NCBI GenBank assembly: GCA_902767775.1
Contig: CACXIP010000025.1
Location: 1 to 64,000 of the forward strand
DNA from: an uncultured Prevotellaceae bacterium
GTDB taxonomy: Bacteria; Bacteroidota; Bacteroidia; Bacteroidales; Bacteroidaceae
Length of the DNA stretch: 64,000 nucleotides
Direction of reading: 5' to 3'
In this document: in pieces, positions 1-8,308 of the stretch
Layout: every line of letters begins with the position of its first letter
Position numbering within the stretch: the first letter of the stretch is position 1
Translations under genes and position numbers: made by a program
The notes under the pieces: model-generated
Databases searched by the model: none
Told to the model about the DNA's origin: nothing
The model's input: the letters and a program-made list of their open reading frames with translations, nothing else

Positions 1-1
1 G

Positions 2-1753
2 AACGGCACGGCATACTATGTGATGGAATATGTGGAGGGTGAGAGTCTCGATGATATCATCAAAAGAAATGGACCTTTGTCGGAAGAAAAGGCTTTGCGT
101 TACATCTCTAAGGTGGCGGATGCGTTGGATTACATTCATCAGCAAAATGTCAACCATCTCGACATTAAGCCAGCCAACATCATGATACGTCAGAAAGACG
201 ATGAGCCTGTTCTCATCGATTTCGGAGTATCAAAACAATACGATGAACAGAAGGACCAAACGACTACCACTCCTCCAGGTGTAAGCAATGGTTACTCTCC
301 GCTTGAGCAATATAAACCCGGAGGCGTAAGTTTCTTCTCCCCTCAGGCTGACATCTATGCCCTAGGCGCCACGCTATACAAGCTTCTTACTGGCGACACC
401 CCTCCCAATGCCTCGGACATGCTCAATGAAGGCATTCCTAACATGCCATCCAACATTTCCCAGAATATCAGGAAGGCAATAGAAAAAGCAATGCAGCCTC
501 GAGTTCAAGATCGGCTGAAAAGTATAAAAGATTTTATATCAATATTTAAACAAAATAATAATGAATCAGACAATAATGCAATAGATGCAGATATGAGTAT
601 ATCTGAAAATGAAGATACATGTATATTGGAGGAAAGTATAGGTAAAATAAAAAAAACAAATGTAGAAGAAAAGGATGAATCAAAGAAGCAAGCTCTCAAA
701 AGAATTAAAAAGAGAAAATTATTTATTGATGTTGTGATTGTTATTTCGCTTAGTGGAATAGTTAGCCTTTGTTATTTGATTTTTATGTATATTAGATTCT
801 CCCCAGAGAGTTTTGATTTTAATAATATGTTCACTGATATCCATTCTTTTTTAAATTGTGTTTTCGTAAACCTGTCTCCAATTATAATTGTATTTTTGTC
901 CTTTATTATAACTCTATTTGTTGATTTGAGATTAAGTTTGAATACCATAGAAAGACTTGTCAATAATATGGTATTTGTTTCAGGAGGCTCTTTTAATATG
1001 GGTGCTACTTCGGAACAAGGTGATGATGCAAAATTTGACGAAAAGCCAGTACATCAGGTGCGTTTGTCTTCTTATTATATAGGGCAATGCGAAGTTGTAA
1101 AAAAAGAGTGGATAGCAGTACGTGGTTTTTCTTCTTCTTTTTTGCTTCATTCTGGTTATATAAAGACTGTATTTCCAGGAATGAAATTCAAGGAGATAAT
1201 AATGATGCCTCATCAAAGTTCATGGAATAAATTTCAAGAGTTCATTCAAGAGTTAAATAAGTTAACAGGTTTGCAATTTCGCCTTCCGACTGAAGCAGAA
1301 TGGGAATATGCTGCCAGAGGAGGAAATAAATTCAAAGGCTTCAAATATGCAGGGAGTAATGTGATTGACTCTGTGGCTTGGTGTGACAATAAGGAAAATC
1401 GTACGGATCCCTATCCTGTTGGACAAAAAACACCAAATGAATTAGGGCTTTACGACATGAGCGGCAACGTGTGGGAATGGTGTAGCGACATATATGGAAA
1501 ATACAATTCTTCATTTCAGATTAATCCTATAGGTTCTTCTTCTGGCTCACAAATAGTAATACGTGGTGGGGATTATAAAAGTGACCCAAAATGTTGTCGT
1601 GTGTCAAGTCGTAGTTACGATTCTCTGTCTTCTGATAATGGAATTCGTTTGGTTCTTGATAGTTGGGAAATACATAGTAGAGAACCTATTTGGTCAGGAT
1701 TACTTACACAAATAAATAATCTTCTCAAATACGATATGAAAATCTTTCCATAA
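2..1753 (+). CDS. Ser/Thr protein kinase with C-terminal FGE-sulfatase-like domain (5' end missing)
   Basis: The gene is cut by the window start; its reading frame is open from base 2. The first 170 or so visible residues are the C-lobe of a Hanks-type kinase, with the catalytic loop HLDIKPANIM (HLD for HRD) and a DFG motif in LIDFGVSKQ. A charged linker follows, then two hydrophobic segments near residues 235-260 and 280-305, and a FGE-sulfatase (SUMF1-like) domain from about residue 318, with LPTEAEWEYAARGG, YDMSGNVWEWC, RGGDY and GIRLVL. The two-cysteine active site of true FGE is incomplete: the stretch after RGGDY has one CC pair but a Ser where the first Cys is expected, so this is probably a binding module. 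The DNA turns strongly AT-rich after about base 520. It opens an island with FHA, PP2C, caspase-like and kinase genes. Confidence 0.88.
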   Translation, partial: NGTAYYVMEYVEGESLDDIIKRNGPLSEEKALRYISKVADALDYIHQQNVNHLDIKPANIMIRQKDDEPVLIDFGVSKQYDEQKDQTTTTPPGVSNGYSPLEQYKPGGVSFFSPQADIYALGATLYKLLTGDTPPNASDMLNEGIPNMPSNISQNIRKAIEKAMQPRVQDRLKSIKDFISIFKQNNNESDNNAIDADMSISENEDTCILEESIGKIKKTNVEEKDESKKQALKRIKKRKLFIDVVIVISLSGIVSLCYLIFMYIRFSPESFDFNNMFTDIHSFLNCVFVNLSPIIIVFLSFIITLFVDLRLSLNTIERLVNNMVFVSGGSFNMGATSEQGDDAKFDEKPVHQVRLSSYYIGQCEVVKKEWIAVRGFSSSFLLHSGYIKTVFPGMKFKEIIMMPHQSSWNKFQEFIQELNKLTGLQFRLPTEAEWEYAARGGNKFKGFKYAGSNVIDSVAWCDNKENRTDPYPVGQKTPNELGLYDMSGNVWEWCSDIYGKYNSSFQINPIGSSSGSQIVIRGGDYKSDPKCCRVSSRSYDSLSSDNGIRLVLDSWEIHSREPIWSGLLTQINNLLKYDMKIFP

Positions 1754-1874
1754 TGCAAAAAGTAGCACACATTCATTTTGCAAAAAAAGAAAATTTGACA
1801 AGCGAACCACATAAACAATGTTTGAAAAAACATATTATTATTGAAATTTATAATTTAATTATATCATACTACAT

Positions 1875-2225
1875 ATGAACTACATCATCTTCAACTCCCG
1901 TGACCAGCTGCTCAGGCTTGAAATCTCGAAAATCGTCTTTTTCGAGGCAGATGGCAACTACACCAAGATAGTCATGGGCAACAAACTGAAAGCGGTGGTA
2001 ACACTCAGTCTGAGCCATGTGGAAAAGGCTCTCGCCAACCAGTTGAAAGAACAGGCAGCGGGATTCATGAGAGTGGGCAAACGGTTTATCATCAACCGCA
2101 AATACATCTATGAGGTGAACATCTCCCGTCAATGCCTCGTCCTCTCTGACTTCAATCAGTTCGCTTTCCAACTGCCTGTCTCCAAGGCAGCCCTCAAAAC
2201 CATCAAAGAACTGATTGTGAAATAG
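1875..2225 (+). CDS. LytTR-type DNA-binding protein without receiver domain
   Basis: A 116-residue protein consisting almost only of a LytTR domain: the N-terminal part reads ISKIVFFEADGNYTKIV, then a central strand/helix region, then GFMRVGKRFIINRKYIYEV, which matches the LytTR core (RxHRSFxVN-like segment). LytTR domains bind DNA direct repeats in promoters, usually fused to a response-regulator receiver; here there is no receiver, so the activating input must come from elsewhere. A role under the neighbouring kinases is possible but is only inference. It follows the kinase-FGE gene after 121 AT-rich bases in which I see no clear promoter. Confidence 0.85.
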   Translation: MNYIIFNSRDQLLRLEISKIVFFEADGNYTKIVMGNKLKAVVTLSLSHVEKALANQLKEQAAGFMRVGKRFIINRKYIYEVNISRQCLVLSDFNQFAFQLPVSKAALKTIKELIVK

Positions 2226-2273
2226 CTATAAATGGACGTTTCTACTACGCTGTACACGACAGAAATCTCAAGC

Positions 2274-2293
2274 GGACGCGATACATCGCGTCC
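2274..2293. repeat. Perfect 9-bp palindrome with 2-nt centre
   Basis: GGACGCGAT, AC, ATCGCGTCC form a perfect inverted repeat 48 bases after the LytTR gene. A truncated relative (ATCGCGTCCGC, about 4881-4891) lies upstream of the next array of TAAACTCC-type octamers, so palindrome and array appear to travel together. There is no T-run, so it is not an obvious terminator. Confidence 0.6.
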
Positions 2294-2329
2294 CTACAGT
2301 TTGCACCACCATTTTAATCATAGCATATG

Positions 2330-2448
2330 TCTAAACTCCTAATCTCCCAGACTCCTATACTCCTAATAAAAGTCATATGTCTTAACTCCTAAACTCCTAT
2401 ACTCCCCCCTAAACAACCAAACGACCAAACAACCAAACAACCACCCCC
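2330..2448 (+). repeat. Intergenic octamer array (CCTAAACT type followed by CCAAACGA type)
   Basis: The spacer can be written almost entirely as 8-base units: TCTAAACT, CCTAATCT, CCCAGACT, CCTATACT and so on, then a second partial module, then CTAAACAA, CCAAACGA, CCAAACAA, CCAAACAA. It ends 16 bases before the FHA gene start. The first module reappears at 4913-5046 and, inverted, at 54492-54531; the second at 8343-8430 and 39237-39292. Confidence 0.85.
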
Positions 2449-2464
2449 CCAACCCCCAATAAAT

Positions 2465-3157
2465 ATGAATACTTTTATCATTATCGGCAGAGACGCAGCA
2501 TCCTCAGCACTGAATATCAATGTGGACAACAATGCACAAGTTGTTGGAGCACCGGGAAGCGTGCCCAAAAGTGTGAGCAGACAGCATTGTCAGTTGACCA
2601 TCAATGGCGATGGAACGATGCATATCAAAAATATCAACCCGCAGAATGTGACGTACGTCAACGGTGTGGCGGTGGTTAGCAAGACCGTGACACGTGGCGA
2701 CAGAGTAGAACTTGGCGCTGAACGCTATCTGCTCAGTTGGGACCTCATTGAAAAAGCAAAACCCAAAGAAGCGGATATCCGGCCGCTGAAGGAGGTGTGG
2801 AACAACTACAATGTAGAAACCAAGGCAGTGACGCAGAGCACACAGCGGTTTCAGGTGGTCAGAGGCATCGTGCCGGTGTTCACCATGAGTGCGGTACTCA
2901 TCGGATATATCTCAGGAGGAAGAGGGATGGCGTTTTACATCATCTATGGTCTCGTCATCGCTCTTACTATCTTCTTCTCGCTGAAGGCATGGAAAGACAT
3001 TGCCAAAAATGATGAGCGACGGGAGGAAATCAGAAACCGCTTCACCCACGACTACTGCTGTCCTGAGTGCGGCTATTTCTTCGGATTCACCGACTATGGC
3101 ATCCTGACGAGGAACATGGACATTTGCCCCAAATGCAAGAGCAAACTCAAGAAATGA
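2465..3157 (+). CDS. FHA-domain membrane protein with C-terminal zinc ribbon
   Basis: This 230-residue protein starts with an FHA domain (about residues 1-85; IIGRDAASS, PKSVSRQHCQL, NVTYVNG), the fold that reads phosphothreonine. Two hydrophobic helices lie near residues 135-178, and the C-terminus has a rubredoxin-like zinc ribbon with CPECG and CPKCK pairs. It is therefore likely an inner-membrane phosphopeptide receptor with both end domains in the cytoplasm. The neighbouring Ser/Thr kinases and PP2C phosphatase would supply and remove its ligand; that link is inference from context. The start follows a long octamer repeat and has no clear Shine-Dalgarno site. Confidence 0.88.
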   Translation: MNTFIIIGRDAASSALNINVDNNAQVVGAPGSVPKSVSRQHCQLTINGDGTMHIKNINPQNVTYVNGVAVVSKTVTRGDRVELGAERYLLSWDLIEKAKPKEADIRPLKEVWNNYNVETKAVTQSTQRFQVVRGIVPVFTMSAVLIGYISGGRGMAFYIIYGLVIALTIFFSLKAWKDIAKNDERREEIRNRFTHDYCCPECGYFFGFTDYGILTRNMDICPKCKSKLKK

Positions 3158-3225
3158 TGTTTTTTCACTGTTAGAGGGCATTTCATCATCTAAAACCATG
3201 ATTTTGTGGATTACCCCACAATTGA

Positions 3226-3257
3226 TTTGGAAAAGAACGTGAATGTTGCTATCTTTG
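3226..3257 (+). promoter_or_regulatory. Bacteroidetes-type promoter (TTTG-N20-TATCTTTG)
   Basis: TTTG at 3226-3229 and TATCTTTG at 3250-3257 are 20 bp apart, close to the Bacteroidetes sigma-ABfr consensus. Transcription would begin near 3263, inside a possible longer reading frame from 3243, which supports 3300 as the start of the next gene. Confidence 0.75.
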
Positions 3258-3299
3258 TCTTCGTCAAAAGAATCTAAGAACAATCTAAAAACAATCATT

Positions 3300-4157
3300 A
3301 TGGACAATGAGAATACCGTGAGAATTGGTGAGGGCAGTATGGCAGGGGCCGTGGCCAGCGGACTCTGGAAGAAAGTGACCTTGGGCACTACTTCGGGCAT
3401 CCTGCTCGGTGCTGGTGCCATCCAGGGCGTCAACCACATCAAAGACAATGAAGAAGAGGCGGGTGCCGAGGCTGAGAACAATGCCGAGGCTGAGGTGCCT
3501 GTATATGCTGATGCACCCGTGGCGCATGTCAGCGACAGCATGTCGTTTGATCAGGCTTTCGCTGCTGCGCGTGCCGAGGTAGGTCCTGGCGGCGTGTTTG
3601 CATGGCATGGCGGCATCTACGGCACCTACTACGAGACAGAGTGGGATGCCATGAGCGACGCACAGAAACTGGCTTACGCAGAGTCGGTGAATCCAGAGGT
3701 GACTCCGCAGCATATCCGTGTGAACCTCATCAACGAGGCACATCCCGATGTTGTGGTAGACGTCAGGGTGACAGATGCACATGGGGGACAGGCTCATTAC
3801 ACTGACGAACCCCATGCTGCCACAGGCCGCACTGCTGTAGAACAGGATGCAGTCGCAGATGATGACGATGTGCATATCGTGGGGCAGGGAGAAGTGCAGG
3901 GGCACAGTGCTGTGGCACTCGACATGACTGGTAATGGTGATGCCGACGTGGTGATTATTGATGCCGACGACTCCTTGTCGCTCAACGAACCAGATGTGGT
4001 GGTTTTCAGAGATGGTACGGCGACGACAGTTGGCGATATAGCTGAAGGCAACCCTCCCGTCTCCCTCATCGGAGAAGAGCATCAGGCTTATATGGTGAAT
4101 CCTGACGTGGCTCCCGATATGCCCGACTATATGGACGATGCTTACATCCCGACATAG
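3300..4157 (+). CDS. Acidic protein of unknown function with VGPGGVFAWHG motif
   Basis: Not recognised as a named family. The start at 3300 is chosen because the promoter above would leave out an upstream in-frame ATG at 3243. The 285-residue product has a Gly/Ala-rich hydrophobic stretch near residues 28-45, an Ala/Glu-rich linker, a compact motif (SFDQAFAAARAEVGPGGVF, then AWHGGIYGTYYETEW) near residues 80-120, and a very acidic C-terminal half with an Asp-rich stretch (DMTGNGDADVVIIDADDS) that resembles a calcium-binding loop. It lies 9 bases before the caspase-like gene, so the two are probably one transcript; it could be a substrate, scaffold or inhibitor of that protease, but nothing in the sequence proves this. 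Confidence 0.75.
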   Translation: MDNENTVRIGEGSMAGAVASGLWKKVTLGTTSGILLGAGAIQGVNHIKDNEEEAGAEAENNAEAEVPVYADAPVAHVSDSMSFDQAFAAARAEVGPGGVFAWHGGIYGTYYETEWDAMSDAQKLAYAESVNPEVTPQHIRVNLINEAHPDVVVDVRVTDAHGGQAHYTDEPHAATGRTAVEQDAVADDDDVHIVGQGEVQGHSAVALDMTGNGDADVVIIDADDSLSLNEPDVVVFRDGTATTVGDIAEGNPPVSLIGEEHQAYMVNPDVAPDMPDYMDDAYIPT

Positions 4158-4166
4158 AAACGTGGT

Positions 4167-4874
4167 ATGAGAAAAACGCTCGCAGCATTATTATTGTTGG
4201 CATCCATAGCGGTCCACGCACACAACTATGTGGTGTGCGTGGGCGTTTCCGATTATCCGGGTAGGCAGAATGACCTTCGGGTGAGCGCCAATGATGCGAT
4301 GACAATCCAGAACATATATGCTGCGAACAAACACGCCAACATCAAATGTCTCACCAATAGCAAAGCTTCTCTAACCAGTGTGAAAAGGGCGATGGCAGAG
4401 ACCTTCAGCAGGGCTGGCTCAGACGATGCGGTGTTGTTCTTCTTCAGCGGACATGGCGTGCCGGGCGGTTTTGTCTGTCAGGACGGATTTCTTTACTACA
4501 AGGACATAGTTGCAGTCATGCAGCAGTCGAAAGCAAAGACAAAAATCGTGATAGCCGATGCCTGTTATGCCGGGAAAATGCGCTCCACCGCTCAGCATAA
4601 GGCAAACGATGGAACGAGAGATGGCAACATCATGTTCTTCCTGTCATCACGAACCTCAGAGCGGTCGATGGAGACACCTTTTGCCAACAGTTTCTTCACC
4701 ATCTATTTGGAACGAGGATTGCGTGGAGGAGCCGATACCAACCGTGACAAAACCATCACCGCAAGAGAACTCTACGACTTTGTACACAATGGGGTGGTTA
4801 AGGATTCGAAAGACCGCCAGCATCCCGTGATGTGGGGAAACTTTGACAAAAACATGACGATTATTAAGTGGTAA
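4167..4874 (+). CDS. Exported caspase-like (C14) cysteine peptidase
   Basis: A 235-residue protein with a signal peptide (MRKTLAALLLLASIAVHA) and a single caspase-fold domain. The catalytic dyad is visible: His in FFFSGHG (near residue 95) and Cys in IVIADACYAG (near residue 133). After it comes FFLSSRTSERSMET and a C-terminal segment with an Asp/Asn-rich loop (GGADTNRDKTI) that may bind calcium. Such prokaryotic metacaspase/orthocaspase proteins cleave after basic residues and are often regulated by partners. Export to the periplasm is predicted from the signal peptide and is unusual for one placed among cytoplasmic kinase and FHA genes. Confidence 0.88.
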   Translation: MRKTLAALLLLASIAVHAHNYVVCVGVSDYPGRQNDLRVSANDAMTIQNIYAANKHANIKCLTNSKASLTSVKRAMAETFSRAGSDDAVLFFFSGHGVPGGFVCQDGFLYYKDIVAVMQQSKAKTKIVIADACYAGKMRSTAQHKANDGTRDGNIMFFLSSRTSERSMETPFANSFFTIYLERGLRGGADTNRDKTITARELYDFVHNGVVKDSKDRQHPVMWGNFDKNMTIIKW

Positions 4875-4912
4875 TAAAAATCGCGTCCGCTCATCATTCG
4901 CAGGACTAATGT

Positions 4913-5046
4913 CTAAACTCCTAATCTCCTAAACTCCTAAACTCCTTCAAAAAGCATACGTCTAAACTCCTAATCTCCCAGACTCCTAAACTCCTCTCAA
5001 AACAATCATATGTCTAAACTCCTAATCTCCTAAACTCCTAAACTCC
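4913..5046 (+). repeat. Three modules of the CCTAAACT octamer array
   Basis: Three modules start at 4913, 4962 and 5013, each TCTAAACT, CCTAATCT, CCYARACT, CCTAAACT or nearly so, and joined by short linkers. The array ends 9 bases before the start codon of the next FHA gene. Two of the modules are preceded by AT or CATATG so that ATG TCT AAA opens a seven-codon frame; whether that is translated is unknown. Confidence 0.85.
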
Positions 5047-5055
5047 AATAAAAAA

Positions 5056-5592
5056 ATGCAAATCAAAAAAGTGAAATGCCCTTCGTGTGAAGTAGTGCTC
5101 GAAGTGAAGAACTCCAAAAATGAGGAGGTGAAAATCATCAATTGTCTCCAATGTGGTACAACTCTGCGAGTACGATTCCCTAAGCAGACAAATGAGGCCA
5201 TAGATGCCGAAACACACATTGCAGGAGTTGGCAGAGGTAGTGAGACGATAATTGCCAATGTGAAAAACACTTCAGGAAAAGCCGTCATCGTCTGTGAGGG
5301 AAAGCAATACGAACTGCGTGAGGGTAGACAAATTGTGGGGCGGAAGGCGTCCACCTCAACAGCGGATGTTCAACTCGATGTTTCCGACCGCTACATGAGT
5401 CGTCTCAATGCCTTCATCAATGTAATAAAGGCTGGTGGACAACTGCAGGTGAGCATCGCCAACCACAAGAATCAGAATCCCATCAAGGTGGGGACCTTGC
5501 AACTGAAACCTGGGGACGAGATTGTTCTCAACGACGGCGACAATTTCACTATGGGTATGACAACAATGACTTTGAAAATAGAACAATCATGA
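5056..5592 (+). CDS. Zinc-ribbon/FHA-domain protein
   Basis: A soluble 178-residue protein with an N-terminal zinc ribbon (CPSCEVVLEV, then NCLQCGTTLRVRFP, residues 6-42) and an FHA domain (about residues 78-175) showing VGRKAST, DVSDRYMSRLNAFI and a terminal IKVGTLQLKPGDEI strand. The FHA histidine of the usual SRxH motif is replaced by Asn, but the Arg and Ser that hold phosphothreonine are kept. Its stop overlaps the start of the PP2C gene (ATGA at 5589-5592), so the two are probably translationally coupled, and phosphatase and phosphopeptide reader are likely made in fixed ratio. Confidence 0.88.
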   Translation: MQIKKVKCPSCEVVLEVKNSKNEEVKIINCLQCGTTLRVRFPKQTNEAIDAETHIAGVGRGSETIIANVKNTSGKAVIVCEGKQYELREGRQIVGRKASTSTADVQLDVSDRYMSRLNAFINVIKAGGQLQVSIANHKNQNPIKVGTLQLKPGDEIVLNDGDNFTMGMTTMTLKIEQS

Positions 5593-6731
5593 ATATCAAT
5601 ATTGGCTCACCTCAGGCTATTTGGGAAATAGGGAAACGCGACAACCAGGAGGATGCCCTCTATCCTGAGTTGGGGACTGCAACGTCCAATGAGCGTGTGT
5701 TCGTACTCTGTGATGGTATGGGCGGTCATGAGCATGGCGAGGTGGCAAGTCAGATAGTAAGTTCTACCATCTATAAGTATCTTTATGCTCATTGGCCAGA
5801 AGATGGGATGGTGACAGACAGAATCATCACCGATGCTATCCGGGCTGCCTATGAGGCTCTTGATGCCAGGGATAATGATGCCGTGAAGAAAATGGGTACC
5901 ACTCTCACTCTTTTGGTGCTGCATGAGGGTGGATGCACTATGGCACATATCGGTGACAGCCGCATCTACCACCTGCGGACGGCAGAGCGTCGTCTGCTAT
6001 ACCGCAGCCGTGACCATTCCTTGGTGACAGACTTGTATCAGGCAGGGGAGATTTCCTATGAGGAGATGAGCACCTCGCCACAGAAGAACATCATCACCAA
6101 GGCGATGCAACCAGGGGAGGACAACCGAGTGCGGCCCGACATCGTACATATCGGCAACCTAAGGCAAGGTGATTATCTGTATATGTGCAGTGATGGTATG
6201 TTGGAGCAGATGGACGACAGCGAGTTGATGGACTTGTTGTGTGCGAATGAGAGTGATGAGACCAAACGGCAGCGGCTCATCAAGGCTACCGCAGGCAACA
6301 GCGACAACCACTCCGCATTCCTGATTCATATCCGTGAGGTAACCATGGATGAAAACGAAACAATACAGGATGATGAGGGGACTGCCCGCTGCAATTTCCT
6401 CAACATACGACCAGTTATTTCTGAGGCGGAAATAGTGGAAGACAATCAACAGACAGGAACGAAAAACCGTGATAATTCACCCTCCATTTCGAGAAAGAAA
6501 GACCGCAGATGGCTGTTTTTGCTGCTGCTCGCTGCTATTCTTGCAGTGGTTTTCTATGCTTGGATGAGTCTGAGTGCTGATGAAGACAACAATAAAAATC
6601 AGCCTGAGAAACAAGAGACCATCAATATGGAGCCGTTATCATCTCCAACACAAAGAAAGAATCAATTCAATCATTCGTCCGAAAAGGACGTGGATATGGT
6701 AAGTCCTTACAAACCAGATAAAAATGAGTGA
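5589..6731 (+). CDS. PP2C-family Ser/Thr phosphatase with C-terminal membrane anchor
   Basis: The first 245 or so residues are a PP2C domain with the metal-binding motifs in order: GKRDNQEDA, VFVLCDGMGGHEHGE, MAHIGDSRIY, LYMCSDGMLEQM and a final SDNHSAF. A Lys/Arg-rich linker precedes one transmembrane helix (WLFLLLLAAILAVVFYAWM, near residue 315), leaving a short polar periplasmic tail. It should remove phosphate from Ser/Thr residues placed by the neighbouring kinases. It overlaps the FHA gene upstream by 4 bases and the kinase gene downstream by 8 bases, the tightest coupling in the island. Confidence 0.93.
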   Translation: MNINIGSPQAIWEIGKRDNQEDALYPELGTATSNERVFVLCDGMGGHEHGEVASQIVSSTIYKYLYAHWPEDGMVTDRIITDAIRAAYEALDARDNDAVKKMGTTLTLLVLHEGGCTMAHIGDSRIYHLRTAERRLLYRSRDHSLVTDLYQAGEISYEEMSTSPQKNIITKAMQPGEDNRVRPDIVHIGNLRQGDYLYMCSDGMLEQMDDSELMDLLCANESDETKRQRLIKATAGNSDNHSAFLIHIREVTMDENETIQDDEGTARCNFLNIRPVISEAEIVEDNQQTGTKNRDNSPSISRKKDRRWLFLLLLAAILAVVFYAWMSLSADEDNNKNQPEKQETINMEPLSSPTQRKNQFNHSSEKDVDMVSPYKPDKNE

Positions 6732-8277
6732 GCAAAATATCAACCAAAGTCCCATGCTCACCGTGGGGAGCATTCTCAGAGGTATCTACCGCATAGACAG
6801 TTACTTGTCCTCGGGTGGTTTTGGCAATACTTACGTGGCCACCAATGTTGAGTTTGATGAGGTGGTGGCCATCAAGGAATTCTTCATGAAGGGAGTGACC
6901 CAGCGTGATGCCAATAACACCACAATAAGCGTAAGCAACACTGAGAACAAGCCCCTTTTTAAGGAACAGTTGCAAAAATTCAAAAAGGAGGCCCGCAGAC
7001 TTCGCAAGATGAAGAGTCCGCACATCGTGTCGGTGCATGACCTCTTTGAGGAGAATGGCACCGCCTATTATGTGATGGATTATATCGACGGAGAGAACCT
7101 ATCGAAAAGGCTCAAACGACTGCAAAAGCCTCTCAGCGAGAAGGAAGTGATGGGCTATCTGCCGCAAATTCTTGATGCCCTTGAATGTGTACATCAGGAG
7201 GGCATCTGGCATCTCGACCTCAAACCAGCTAACATCATGGTTGACAGAAACGGCAATGTAAGCCTCATAGACTTCGGTGCCAGCAAGCAGCGCAGCAACA
7301 AGGGCGGAGCTACCACATCCACCGCCGTGAGTTTCACCAATGGTTTCGCTCCCCGTGAGCAGATGGAGCAAAACTTGGAGAAGTTTGGCCCCTGGACCGA
7401 CCTCTATGCTCTTGGAGCGACGCTTTACAATCTCCTTGCCAATCAAAAGCCACCGATGCCGTCGGACATTGATGATGACCGTTCTGCAGACAAGCACCTC
7501 GCTCTGCCCTTGCCTACCGGAATCTCTGAGAAGACACGACAGCTTATCCTCCGGCTGATGACCACTGACCGTCTTGACCGGCCACAGTCAGTTGAAGAAG
7601 TTAGAAAACTGATGCAAGGTGTGAATTCCTATACAACAGAAGATACAAGGATATTGGACGCTATTGAGGAAACTATAGTTGTTAACGAGAAACCTAAAGA
7701 AAAGGCACGAACATCTCCAACTCCACAGATTCAAGAACCTCCCCAAAGGAAGTATTATAAGGTGGAAGAACCTGATATGGAGATGACTAAAGAAAAAAGT
7801 ACAGAATTGAAATCTCAAATTCCTTTAGCTCTGGGTTTCATCATCGTTGCTTTACTCGCATCCTTTTGGTTCTTAAGAAGTTGTAACGAAACGAACGCTC
7901 CGGCAGAGACTGTTTCATTAGAAATCGAAAGCCCCGAAGTAGAGCTGGTATCCATCGACTCCATCGCTGCCGTTATCGAGGCTGCTGACAGCACCCAGTT
8001 GAGCTCTCTGCTCACTGAGGCTCAGGTTAAGATTGAAGAGCTGACCAAGATTGACCCCGCTAAGGCAAAGGATTATCTTGCTGCCATCCAGACTCTTCTG
8101 AAAGAGAATGCTGACAAGATCAAGGCATTAGCAGGTACCGGTGCTGTGGCCAGCGTGATTGACGCAGTGAACAACCTTCCCGCCATCGAGGTTCCCGATG
8201 TGGCTGCTGCCGCTGAGGAGGCTGCCGGTGCCATCGACGACGCCGCCAACAAGCTGAAGGGCGCCATTGGCCAATAA
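6724..8277 (+). CDS. Membrane-anchored Ser/Thr protein kinase
   Basis: A complete Hanks-type kinase in the first 300 residues: glycine loop LSSGGFGNTYVA, ATP lysine in VAIKEFF, catalytic loop HLDLKPANIM, DFG in LIDFGASKQ and the APE-like FAPREQME. A Pro/Lys-rich linker leads to one transmembrane helix (PLALGFIIVALLASFWFL, near residue 370). The roughly 130-residue periplasmic part is Ala/Glu-rich and helical with no PASTA or other known sensor domain. Its kinase region resembles the kinase-FGE gene at the window start, including an ENGTAYYVM stretch, so the two kinases are paralogues. A strong terminator follows, ending the island. Confidence 0.95.
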   Translation: MSEQNINQSPMLTVGSILRGIYRIDSYLSSGGFGNTYVATNVEFDEVVAIKEFFMKGVTQRDANNTTISVSNTENKPLFKEQLQKFKKEARRLRKMKSPHIVSVHDLFEENGTAYYVMDYIDGENLSKRLKRLQKPLSEKEVMGYLPQILDALECVHQEGIWHLDLKPANIMVDRNGNVSLIDFGASKQRSNKGGATTSTAVSFTNGFAPREQMEQNLEKFGPWTDLYALGATLYNLLANQKPPMPSDIDDDRSADKHLALPLPTGISEKTRQLILRLMTTDRLDRPQSVEEVRKLMQGVNSYTTEDTRILDAIEETIVVNEKPKEKARTSPTPQIQEPPQRKYYKVEEPDMEMTKEKSTELKSQIPLALGFIIVALLASFWFLRSCNETNAPAETVSLEIESPEVELVSIDSIAAVIEAADSTQLSSLLTEAQVKIEELTKIDPAKAKDYLAAIQTLLKENADKIKALAGTGAVASVIDAVNNLPAIEVPDVAAAAEEAAGAIDDAANKLKGAIGQ

Positions 8278-8308
8278 GCCAAACAAAGAAGCATAGAAAA
8301 AAAAGACT

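Noticed and set aside
1..1753. Variable protein of a diversity-generating retroelement
   Set aside because: No reverse transcriptase or template repeat is in the window; the fold alone does not show hypervariation. Kept only as a question in the findings.
1..8277. Type VI secretion regulatory locus
   Set aside because: Kinase, PP2C and FHA genes fit, but no Tss, Hcp, VgrG or ClpV-like gene is present.
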